The position numbers were made by a program, and so were the translations under genes. A stretch of 64,000 bases of DNA, from positions 14,519,096 to 14,583,095 of the forward strand of contig CM034100.1 in NCBI GenBank assembly GCA_019914945.1, in the 5' to 3' direction. Source of the stretch: Typha latifolia (Eukaryota > Streptophyta > Magnoliopsida > Poales > Typhaceae). The notes beneath the pieces were generated by a model, which saw only the letters and a program-made list of their open reading frames with translations, was not told where the DNA came from and made no database searches. Positions 24,315 through 35,400 of this stretch are shown here, piece by piece. Every line of letters begins with the position of its first letter. Position 1 is the first letter of the stretch.

Positions 24315-24859
24315 CTATGCCATGAAACACCACAAGAATGAAAAGAAACTGAACAAGCCTGGCAATCCAATGCAATAATTTTTGTATGCAGTGTTGACCG
24401 TAGGAAGAGGAGCTGCGGTATCATGAAAAGAAGATTTTATAATTAGTTCCAAATAGTGATCAAGAAAAGTTAAGCTTCAATTTGTATTTTTAAACTTGAC
24501 TCTAAAACTTACTAAAATTTGGACTTTGAACTCTTCTGCAAATATTATCATCTCTTCTAACAATTTAGATATGAAGGTCCATGAATTACGGTATTCTTAA
24601 GTAGCTTCTACAAGATTAATCAAGTGGGAGGATACATAGATTAGATATATTTAGATATATTGCATCTAGGAGAAGACTATTTAAGTAATTAAATACGCTG
24701 TTGTGTGCACTTAAGGGGAATAAGGAAAAAAATATATATTTGATTCTTTATATTCCAAATATGAAATAGTGACAAAATTCAATCTCCATTTAGAGCTAGA
24801 CGACTTAGCAACTCTTACCTGGAGATTTGGGTTGATAGGAGGAGGAGCTAGAGCTGGAT
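24315..24859 (-). pseudogene. Extra lipid-transfer tail exons: relict copy or alternative last exon
   Basis: On the minus strand, 24819-24859 has acceptor and donor borders and codes a Pro-rich linker (DPALAPPPINPNL). Next, 24315-24412 has an acceptor and codes APLPTVNTAYKNYC, then a hydrophobic stretch ending FLWCFMA and a stop, like a GPI signal. The linker piece is 41 bp, so using both pieces breaks the frame. Splicing exon 3 (25661-25711, phase 1) directly to 24412 keeps the frame and would replace the normal tail in exon 4. They are either remnants of another copy or a real alternative terminus. Confidence 0.6.
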
Positions 24860-25332
24860 CTATAACGTATTAGAAATCAAAACGAAAACAACTCATTAGC
24901 TGAATTAATATCATACCAGAAAAGAAATGCAAGAGGAAAAGAAAAACAAAGGGCAGTGTGAATGAACAAGCTAGCAGTATTTTAATAATCTATACATGTT
25001 TGTTAACCTTAATAATAATTTGTTAGGAATATTTTATTAAAACCTAATTATAATGATAATTCTGAAAGTGTTAATATTTTAAAGAATGTAATGACAATTA
25101 TGATTTTTAAAAAATTTCAGTGAAAAGTATATAAAAATTCCAGAAAAAGTAATGCATATCAATTATATGATATAATACTAGAATGTAATAGCATTCCTCA
25201 TTGAAAGATCAAATAAATAAACAAGGTGATTATTAACTTTGATACCAGCATCATAATCTTAATTTCATGTGATAATTATTATGATTTGGTACTAACATGA
25301 TGACATGTATGTTTCTATGGCAGGATGGACCA

Positions 25333-26750
25333 TCAGATTAGTAGCAAGCTGAAGAAGGTGGATACTCCAATCCAAGTGGTTTTCTGTGCAGTATTTTTAT
25401 CCTTTGGTGGAGGAGCTGCAAAATAATGAAAAAAAAAACTCTCATAGCCTAAAAATATAGTTAATAAATATCTTTAATTTGTATAGTTCTAAGATGGACC
25501 CTTAATTATTATAAAGTATCATTTCGAGATAGAGAACCATATGTGAATACTAATGTTAAATGCTGATAGAAATAACAAGATTTATATATGTTTAACGCGA
25601 TATTAATGATCATAAATTTTCCAAGGAGATAATGTCAAAAAAAAAAAAAAAAACTAATACCTAAATTTGTGTTGGTAGGAGGAGGAGGAGGAGGAGGAGA
25701 AGAAGCTCCATCTGTAAAAATTAATTATTGAAACAAAAGAATGTGTTAGCATGCAAAATGGAATTAAAAGGAAACTAAAAATGAGGTAATAAATTAATGT
25801 CATTGAATAATTGGCCTAAGCTAAACTTTATCAAAATTTGCATTGGAGAATACATACTTTAGGCGTCGACCAAAGGGAAAGATAATTATTGGTCAAGGAA
25901 AAGAAAGAAACAATATGCACTTGATCGACCCATCAAATTAGGATTCTCCTAGCTGTCCATTTTGCTAGAAATATTCTTCAATATCCTTTAGGCGTTGACC
26001 AAAGGGAACCCATACGAAATGTTACTTGAGTAGCCATGTATATGTGTACATATGCATTTACTATCATTATCTCCATATTCTAGCAAAGAAGAACGTCCTA
26101 CTCTTCTATCAGAGTAATAAAAAGTCAGAAACATGTGCATTTCCTATCTAAAGAAAAATTAGATCAAGCTTGTGCAAAGGAAAGAGGTTTCCCTGATTAA
26201 TTTGCATCAAACAATAATTCTCACTAAACACCATACCTGGAGTTAGGTCGCTAGGAGAAGAAGCTGGAGCTGTAAGATCGATATTAGTCGTCGAAACCAA
26301 AAATAAACACACGTTAATCAATATATATATATATATATATATATTCAGCTTAATCATCAACAACACAAGCAAGTACGTAGAATTATTTTTCTTAAAAAAG
26401 AAATCTATCTTACGTATCCATCTACAAGAAGCTAGAAGAGTATTACCGGCGCTGCAGAGGTTTGAAGAGACGCCGGTGATATTACAACCGGCGAAGAGGT
26501 CGAGGGCCGTCTTGAGGTTGAGTTGGCCGGCGGGATCATTGAGGACGGCGCAGAGGCACGGGAGTTGATTCTTGAGCACATCATTCAGCGGTGTACAGCA
26601 AAACATCGTCGTCGCCGTGATGTTTACCATACACGGCATCAGCTCAGCCATGCAACCTGTCGGCAGTGGCGGCTGAGCCGTGCTTCGGCTCGCCGCCATT
26701 ATTACCAACACCACCGCCGCCACACACACCTTCCCTACCATGTAACCCAT
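25333..26750 (-). CDS. GPI-anchored non-specific lipid-transfer protein, 4 exons
   Basis: Exons 26447-26750, 26237-26269, 25661-25711 and 25333-25415 join to 471 nt, 156 residues. The order is signal peptide (about 1-25, ending RSTA), a complete eight-cysteine fold (GC, MPC, FCC, PCLC, AGC, NLC), a Ser/Pro linker from exon 2 (APASSPSDLTP), a Pro/Thr linker from exon 3 (DGASS then six prolines) and a hydrophobic GPI-type tail in exon 4 (WIGVSTFFSLLLI). All introns are phase 1, so linker exons can be added or skipped without a frameshift. It is the inverted paralogue of the gene at 20827-22405; the last exons are both 83 bp. Exon 1 can also be read on through its donor to a longer open frame, which lacks the tail and is less likely. 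Confidence 0.93.
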
Positions 26751-27930
26751 CTTTCTGTTGATATGCTAGATAGATAGGTAGATAGATAGATATGCTTCAA
26801 TTTCTTGTGAAGATATATGTAATGGAAGGATAAGCAGACTGTGGGTTGACTTCCCATATACCAACAGCTATGTTGCATGGATTGATAAGATGGTTGTGGA
26901 ACAAAGGCGTTAGGTTGTGGAGACCGGCCGATTATAACCCAGATATTGACGAAAATATTAAATCTATGTGTTTGTGAAATATATACTATTTTGGTCATGA
27001 AAAAGATTGAAGTATTTCATTTCCTTGCTCTCATTTTCTCATAAACTTTGATCTTATGAAAGCTCTCCATTTGTCAAAGGAAAAGTCTTAGTAGCTACTA
27101 AGGATTATTTAGAGATAAAAGAGAAGCAGTCAACTATCAGTAATGTGGGATTATCGCATCCGAGATCAATTAAGATAATCGAGAAGTTGAATCCAACCTG
27201 ACATCCAATCACGTACAGCTGGTTATAAAACTAACCTTTGGGCGTAAAAGGCTAAAGATTTATATCTGTAGGTTAATATATTAGCATTGAATAGCTCAAC
27301 GTTTGGGTTAACAAAAGTTTGTAATCTATCTACTGATTCTACTCTTCATGGGTTAGACTAAAGACTAATCTTGCTTCAATCCACCACACTTAATCCCACG
27401 TGTGGAAAAAAGAAGAAGAAATTTAAGCTTCTTCAAGAAGATTTTATTCCCTTCTCGGATTAATTCCAAGTTGCATTCATGAGAAAAAGTGTTGAATATT
27501 TCTTCAGGAAATTTTTAGCATAAAGTTTTTACAGTGTCTTCTATCTCAGTATGAAGAAAAATATAAGTAACAAACGAGTTAAACGTGTTCCATGATCTGC
27601 GTTAGTTTCGGATCTAGATTAAATAACTATCATTCCATTAATGCTATGCTCCATATATCACAATAGCAGAGAATGCCAACATTATTTTACATCATATGAG
27701 CTTCATTCTAGAGCCATTAAGCAACTGAAAAGGAAAAGGGTGTAGCTACACTGTTAGAGAGACTTAATATAAGACAGTAAACTGTATCTTGTGGCTAATT
27801 AAGAGCCACATAAGTAGTCCATCAATGTAGTTACATGGATAAAAATGATGCATTAGTTATCATTAACTTGGTGCTGAAATCTTTAGCACATGGAAGGAAT
27901 GATTTCCCCCTGCAATCAAAGAGAACTAAT
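26751..27930. other. Upstream region of the minus-strand LTPG gene and 3' flank of the Ycf20-like gene
   Basis: A short TAGA repeat lies at 26768-26795 next to the LTPG ATG. About 27090-27240 is repeated in direct orientation at about 23640-23850, the duplicated LTPG upstream segment. From 27240 to 27930 I see only AT-rich DNA and the likely 3' end of the next gene. Confidence 0.5.
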
Positions 27931-29506
27931 TTACCAGAAGTCTGGGAATATATTGATTTCGGTATTGAAGGGATTACATGATTCAAGAACTGAATCAATT
28001 TCATATTTAAATGCATCTAAGAACAATCCAAGGGAAAGCCCAGCTTTCCAGTAATTAAAAACAATGATGAAGTTCCTGATCCTGTCAAGGAACGGAAGAG
28101 AAGCCCTGTACATTAACGCACCAATCGCCTCAACCATGACAACAGCAAGGCCAGCAGAAAGAATGTCCCAATCACCGGTCTGCCCAATAACAGTGGCAAA
28201 TGCTGTCGCGCAGTAAAAACCAACCAAAAAGAATAGAATCTTCACTGATAAACCTTTCCTCAACTCCTTGATCCGGATTTTTAACTTGGTTTGAAAAGAT
28301 CTAATGGCTCTGACCAATCGAGTCCCATTGTTTTTCCTGCTTCCTGACGAGTCTGACTTACTTCCATCCACCATACTTATCACAAGCGATCTCATCCGCC
28401 TGCATTTAAATAAAATACTAGTAAATCATTCATATTACAACTACTGTTTAAATAATCATTATGTTATACGGTTTCATATATAAACATTAAAAAAACCCGG
28501 AAGATATGCAACTACTGTAAGAGCCAAACAAAATTGCTGAAAACAAACTCCTAGGAAGTAGACTAGTGCCAGCTCCAGGAAACAGACATGGAATTTTTCA
28601 GTGTATGATCAGCAAATTCTTTCTTTTGTTACTGTGAAGCTGTTTCCTTAAATTGTACAACCAGCTATGCAAGTTTATTGATAATCTAGGACACCAGACT
28701 GGTAGACACTCCTGCCAATTGACTTACATTCACACTGTTGCGTCTCAATGGAGAAATATTATATACATTATTAAGCTTGCAACTCCAAATGAATTTTAGA
28801 CAGAAGCTTGACAAGTTATCTAGAATCTCGTCATGGTTTAGTGAAACAGTAGGGCCATATATTTTTGCTGAGTTACAATCAACATACAAGGGATCTATCT
28901 GTTGGGCGCGGCCTAGCATTGTGTGCTCTCAAACTGCTGAGAACTAACCAACAGCTGACTGGGATGCCATGAAGTGGCTAAATTTGCTTCCAATACTTAA
29001 TGATATCGAAAAATTATTTAAAGGAAAGGTTAAAACAGGGCTTCGTTTCATGACGAAGGCAACCCAAAAAGTCTAGCTGAGTACTGTAGGCAGTGGAAGG
29101 GAGGACAAGGAATGCCTACGTGAACCGCAAAAAAAATCAAAGCAGTTCAAAAGTAAATAATATAAGGAAATAATAGTTAAGAAAAATAGACAATAAAAGT
29201 ATTTGCAACAAATTCGGATTTCAAGATTAATCTACACACTAAAGCATGATAAATGATACTGAGACTGACCTAGGTAGATATAAAAGATCTAGAACTTGAA
29301 AATTAAGGAAACTGGTATCAAATTTAATCACACCTGGAATTGTTTAGTGAAAGCACACGTACAGGACAACAACAAACATGAGGATAGATCTTTTTGCTAC
29401 AATAACGAGAACCACTTTGCAGGTAAGATGTGCATAGAAACTCTGGTCTCAAGCATTTTGACAATGGCGTGAAGATATTTTCCCCAGAAAATGATACCAC
29501 CGACAT
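27931..29506 (-). CDS. Chloroplast Ycf20-like (DUF565) protein, 2 coding exons
   Basis: Exons 29334-29506 and 27931-28399 join to 642 nt, 213 residues. The first 60 residues are Ser/Cys/Arg-rich and lack acids, like a chloroplast transit peptide. The conserved domain follows: RAIRSFQTKLKIRIKELRKG, a membrane stretch with LFFLVGFYCATAFATVIGQ, then TGDWDILSAGLAVVMVEAIG and NYWKAGLSLGLFLDAFK. This matches the Ycf20 family, encoded in algal plastids and in the plant nucleus; Arabidopsis members are linked to non-photochemical quenching. About three membrane segments are expected, in the thylakoid by inference. A 5' untranslated exon probably ends at the donor near 30163 and the next begins near 29533, giving a leader intron. 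A tiny frame (ATG TCT GGC AGA TAG) precedes the main start. Confidence 0.9.
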
Positions 29507-31282
29507 GTGCGTCCACTATCTGCCAGACATCTGCAAGGGAATACCAACTACAGGATCAAGCAGACATCATGCATACGAAATTCAACTAAATATGTTTCTT
29601 TTGTGTGTATAGTATATCAATGTCCATCGTAGCAAGAATACGGTTACATATAACCAATGTTTACTCGTATGTTCTAAAGTTCTTTCAGTAATTTGCAATT
29701 GCCATTAGAAAACATATAACCAATGGTTACTCGTTTCATAAGCAACTTGAGTAATCTCAACCATTAAATTTCGAAGCTATTCCTATTGACCTTGATCAAA
29801 CTAAAGCCATTCATAAATTTCATCGAATATCTTTCCTGCTCCTCCCAAAATCCCATTCCCTCTCTGTCCCACCTCACAAATCGGTTCCTCTAAAACAATT
29901 ATTACTCCGGAATAGTAGGTAGCGAAAGGAAAACGAGTCTGTGCCCCTCCTTCCCCCCACCCAAAAACTTATCTTTTTGCCTACCAAGTTAGTTATTTTT
30001 CTTCATCAATTTTTGTATTTGCCTACACATAAGAGCAAGCCGATCGAGGGTTCGCATAAGATCATGGAAGCAAACCCTATATTCTCCATTCGATTTTTTT
30101 GACAGAGGAATTGATAACCCTTTTAAATCAACTCCACAAGAATGAGATGGGTTCGTTCGTACCTGAAGGAAGAAGAAGATGCCACAGACGACGAATGAGA
30201 GAGACGCAAAGAAGCCCAGAATGGCTCGAAATATAGCCTTGATATCGAGAAGCCTTCACCTCGACTATCCGGGCCTGGAACTTTAAGCCCAAGTATTATC
30301 GCTTTCCTAGGAAAATGATAGACCAATCTATTCCAAATTTTGAATGACAAAAATACCCTCATGTGATTTAATGGAGTGGAAAAGTCTTTAAAAAATAATA
30401 AAATATGGGTATAATAATTATTTTACTTATGTTTGCTCTGCTAATAGTAATCCTTGCTCTATAAATATCACTTCTCTATTTAATACTAGACTAAGTTATA
30501 CTCAGGCAAATTTTTTACATAATTGCCATTAAAACTTTTCATAAAATATTATAATCATCACTATATTTTAAAAAAAAAAACATATTAATTACTATTGAAA
30601 TTATTGAACTCTTTCAAAAATATCATTCCATCAATTTAATCTAACATAATTTAAATTAGCTTCAGCCGGTTTGAAAGCCATATATACTGTTACATTGTAC
30701 CATAGTACAAGAAAGCAAAAATGTGATAATATTTTGCACATTAACTTCGAGAAACGAAGTTATTTTAGTCATTTATTCTACCCTTTTAATTTTAATAACT
30801 ATCCACCAAGAATATTATATGAATATTTGTCAACAATCTAATCCTAGCGACAATTGTGAAAGAATAAAGATTCTAATGACCATTATAATATTTTAAACAA
30901 TGAGCTTAAGGAAAAAAAAAACAAGACTCCAGAGCTGGTGTCACAGTACACTCTGAGAATTCCCCCCCCCCAAAAAATAATAATAATAAGAAAAAGAAAG
31001 AAAAAAAGGGCTAAAACGTAGTTGACTAATTCTTCTTTTGAAAAAGTTATAAGGAAAAAGAGAACAAATGGTGAATAACTTCATTGTTTGTCTTGGTGTT
31101 GCCGGATGAGATTAACTACGACTGCGTATAAGTAAAATACAATACGTTTTAGATTAACTCGAAAGTAAAAAAGAATTATCCGAGAGTTTTGGTGGCATTT
31201 ACACAAAAAAGACTTTTTAGTTTTTAAAATAATAAAAATAATTGTTGTGCGCATATTTTATAGTAAAAAATATATATATTAT

Positions 31283-31321
<39 letters not shown>

Positions 31322-31488
31322 CAAAGAAATAAATTTATTTAATTTTAAAAGCCCAATTTTACCGTTGCTAAATATCTTGCAAATAGCCCATAAAACTTGA
31401 CCCACACTCATCTATAGAGCAAACGAGGACAACCGAGGGAGACAGAGAACGAGACACACACGCACAGAGAGAGAGAGAGAGAGAGAGG
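29507..31488. promoter_or_regulatory. Divergent leader and promoter region between Ycf20-like and CAD genes
   Basis: The left part (to about 30250) holds the inferred leader intron and leader exon of the Ycf20-like gene. The middle is AT-rich, with a TA run at 31286-31319. A (GA)n stretch at 31465-31487 runs straight into AGGTAAGA, a good donor, so it is probably the end of the first untranslated CAD exon; the partner acceptor would be at 32440-32441, 11 bp before the CAD ATG. Confidence 0.45.
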
Positions 31489-32451
31489 TAAGACACTCGT
31501 TTAATTTTTATGGAATTTTTTTGATGGATGATATATTAATGCATCAAGTTGTCTACAAATAAGTGCCAAATTTGAGATTTTTTTTAACGTTATCTGATAG
31601 GTGTTTGGGTTGCTTACAAGAGCTTTTGTTAGTTGTTACGAACTCCCTTTTGCTTTGGATGATTTCATCGCTCTGCTTCTGGTGAATTTTTGCCTCTATG
31701 TTGCCGGTAATATAAGATGTGATTTTAAGAATCATTCATGATTGTTTGGGAATTTAATGTGCCGAACTTTAAAATGCTTGAAGGCATCAAAGTGTCGGAT
31801 TCGCTCGATCAAGGATGCTCACTGAAGGGAGAAAATATCACTGAATCGTTTACCCTAAATTTCAAAATAAATCTTAAGCTGTAAGCATATTAACAGTAGT
31901 TTGATGTATTTTGGGGTTGGTATTTTATGTACGCTGTAACTTTTATTTTTTGGTCTTTCTAGTGGTATTTATGATGGAGGCCTTGGTTTTTTTACTGATG
32001 GACATGTAAAAGCTATATGAAATATCACCAGAAAAGATAACTCATGTTGATGGTGAAGGCAAGAGCAAGAAAAGATGGAAGAAATAGCCTTTGGAAATGA
32101 AATATTCTTTCTTGGCTAGGATGGAAAAGGAGAAAATAGAACATCGGTTTAGGCATAGACAATAAAACATGGTCAAAACATCATCAGTGTTTGTTAATCA
32201 GATCATAGGAAGACCAACCAGTGTAAACTGAAGTTTAGGAACAGAGAAGTTTTGTACCCCCTTATTGTTTTGTAATTTGATAGGGATTTGGCATGACTGT
32301 ATGGCTTGTAATTAAATTTTCATCTTGCACACTGTGTTACATTATCATTTGCAACCTGAAGTTTCTATGAAATGTAACGTATTCTGCAAAATATTGGTAC
32401 TCAGTACATTTGCTGTTTATAACTTTATTCTGAGTCATCAGATATCTTACA

Positions 32452-35400
32452 ATGGATACTGAATGTGGCACTGGGGATTGTCTTGGATGGGCTTCAAGAG
32501 ATCCTTCTGGAACTCTTTCACCCTACAAATTTGACCGCAGGTATGTCTGAGATGTTGCACTGGGAATTGTCTTGTACTTCGTTCTATTTTTCTGGTTGGA
32601 ATGCTGGTTACTTTTTGAGTGGATTTTATGACACAACAAAAACACAATTTTCAGTTTTTGAAATAGAATGTGAGAATTCGGGAATATGAATATGATGAGA
32701 AGAATTCTTTACTGACTTTACTATATGATTTTAGTCTTTCTTTCTTCCTTGGCCTGCAAAATGTTCCCATTCTTGGATTCTGTTTGGCTTTTGCCTATCT
32801 AAAAGGATTTGAACCTTTTGCTTCTATATAAAATTGATTCTTAACATAATTTTTAGAAATTCATCACTTTTTCAGAGGCTTTTATTATCAAGACTTTCTA
32901 TCCATCAGCTTGTCTTTAGGTCTTTTGATCCCATACCAAGCTTCACTTTCAGGTTGTTGCATACTTATGATCTAGGTGAACAACCCTTGTAATGCTAAAT
33001 GTTACTGTGCTTTGTAGGATCAAACAAGGAGAAAAGAGAAATTTACCAGATTTGGTCTGGTCACATAAACCCTCTTTCCACTCTCTTCTATAATATATTC
33101 TTTTTGTCCATTTTCATAGATTTCGCCGGTTCATAAACTTCATATATGATACCGTGTCCTAAAGTACATCCAAGCGATTTGTCATTCAAAATGCATCATA
33201 TGACAACTTCTTGACAACCATTAAGGAATCTCCAATCTTCATGCAATAACTTCAATCTACATGCATTTCCACTGTTGCCAAACCTTATCAACTGTTTGAG
33301 CCTACAAATCCTCTACATTTCGCCACCTCCCCAAATTTCTAGTAAGAACTTATTAAACCTCCATTGGCTATAAGACATTGTAGAGATGTACCATTGCAAT
33401 TTGCAACACCTTTTTGCCCTATTTGTAATTCAAGGATGGCCGTGCCGGTTGGCACGCCTCATGTTGATGGAGTACCGACACTCAGCACGAGTATGTACTG
33501 AAATGCACGGCCTTGTGCTGACCCATGCTAGTTGGTACAGAATTTTTATATTTTATAGTTTAAAAACTAATTTAAGATGTACAAATGATAGATCTAGCCC
33601 AATTTTGTAAGATCTATAATTTATAAGAGTTCTTATATATACAAATTTTGTATTAGATCTATAAAAAGAATAATCTTTAAAATGTAGGAATCAAAGAGAA
33701 ATTTTAATTTCCCCCAAATTTCAAAAAAGTCAAAATTAATGTCAAATTCATTTAAATTGGATTAAAATTAGTATATGAATATATTAGATTAACTCCACAT
33801 AAGTTAACTAAAATTTTAGCATGAATAGATATCACCTAATTTTTTTCCCAAATTTCATAAAATTCAAAACTAATATGTCAAATTCATTCAAATTATGTCA
33901 AAATTGATATAGAAACATGTTAGATTAACTATGCTCATCTAAATTTTGATTTCAATTATTAAAATATTATCTATTAATGATTATATTTAATTATATTATG
34001 TGTTGAATCATATTTCTGGTTGATAATTATTATATACTTATATCTTTAATTGAAATATAAAGAGCCTCAAAAATTTATTAGAAGCATCCCGAGGCGTGCC
34101 GAATAGCATGCCCCATGCCGACACTCGTCAACACGACCATCCTTGCTTTGCATAAATGGCACATCCTCTAAAATAAATTCATTCCACTAATTTCATTAGA
34201 ATGAACTTTTTAAGAACTTGGATATTGTTTTATTACAGAGTTGGACTTACAGCGTTGATGAACCTGCCATTTTGCATTAAAAAATTGAATTAGCCAAAAG
34301 GATGTAAATATGTAATGGTATGGTCAATACAAATTTTGAACTTTATTATGAACTACCAATATGTCTCTAATTTTGATATAAAAATCCACAGGGTTCTTCG
34401 GAGCGATGATATCTCACTAAAGATTACGCATTGTGGAGTTTGTTATGCTGATGTCATCTGGACAAGAAATAAACTTGGTGATTCAATCTACCCTTTGGTG
34501 CCCGGGTTTGTATTCGATCTCAACTGTAGTGCATATTGTTCATCAGATGGATGTCTAACTGTCTCAATGCTTTAGATGGGCATGCCTATTTGATAAGAAC
34601 CTAGAAGCCTTTAGAAAACAAAGGTTGCTTCATAAGTTCCAGCCACAGATTTTAGATAAGCCATGATAAGCTCCTTTCAACTTTTATCATATGTTAATAG
34701 ATTAATAGAACGTGATGTTCCAAATTGCAGTAGCTAATAACAAGTAAATCATGCACATTGAGTGAAGAGGAATGTTTATAGATAGGTTCCTGCATCAAAT
34801 TAATGGAAGTCAATCCACAAGGTGGAGATCATTAGCATTAGAACTGGAAATAACCAACATTATCTTATTAGCACCAATTATGAAAATCTGTTAACCAAAA
34901 AGATACTGATGCTTAAATGAGGGTGTCGTTCAGTGTAATATTAAAGCTTGTCCCTTTCACCCAGTTGGTCATGGGTCTGTTACATGAAGACATGGAGAGA
35001 GTCTCATGCATTAGAACTTCTTATAACGATGCTAAAGTCAATAGCATATCTCATTAGGAAGTCCACGAGGAAAATATTTCCTTAAGATGTTGACCTTGAA
35101 CTGTCAAAACACTGTTTAATAGGTACGATCTTTCCTGTGCAACCCTGTTTTTAGGATCATCATTAGTAAAGCATTCTTAGCGTTGCCAGAAGTTGGCATT
35201 GAGCTGGCTGTCATGAGTCCTTGTTCCAACTGGGCTTGCTGTCCCATGTTACTACCTTGCTCAAATGACCAAGTTTCACCATCACCTCAACCACCATTTT
35301 CAAAGAACAGTAGTAACATGAAATGTTACACACCTTCAAACACAATATCTAACATTTGTGGAATCTGTTCTAGAAATCGTATATTCTAATTATAGTTCAC

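Noticed and set aside
24315..24859. A complete third lipid-transfer gene
   Set aside because: No cysteine-rich exon is linked to these tail pieces and the linker piece breaks the frame, so only relict or alternative exons are claimed.
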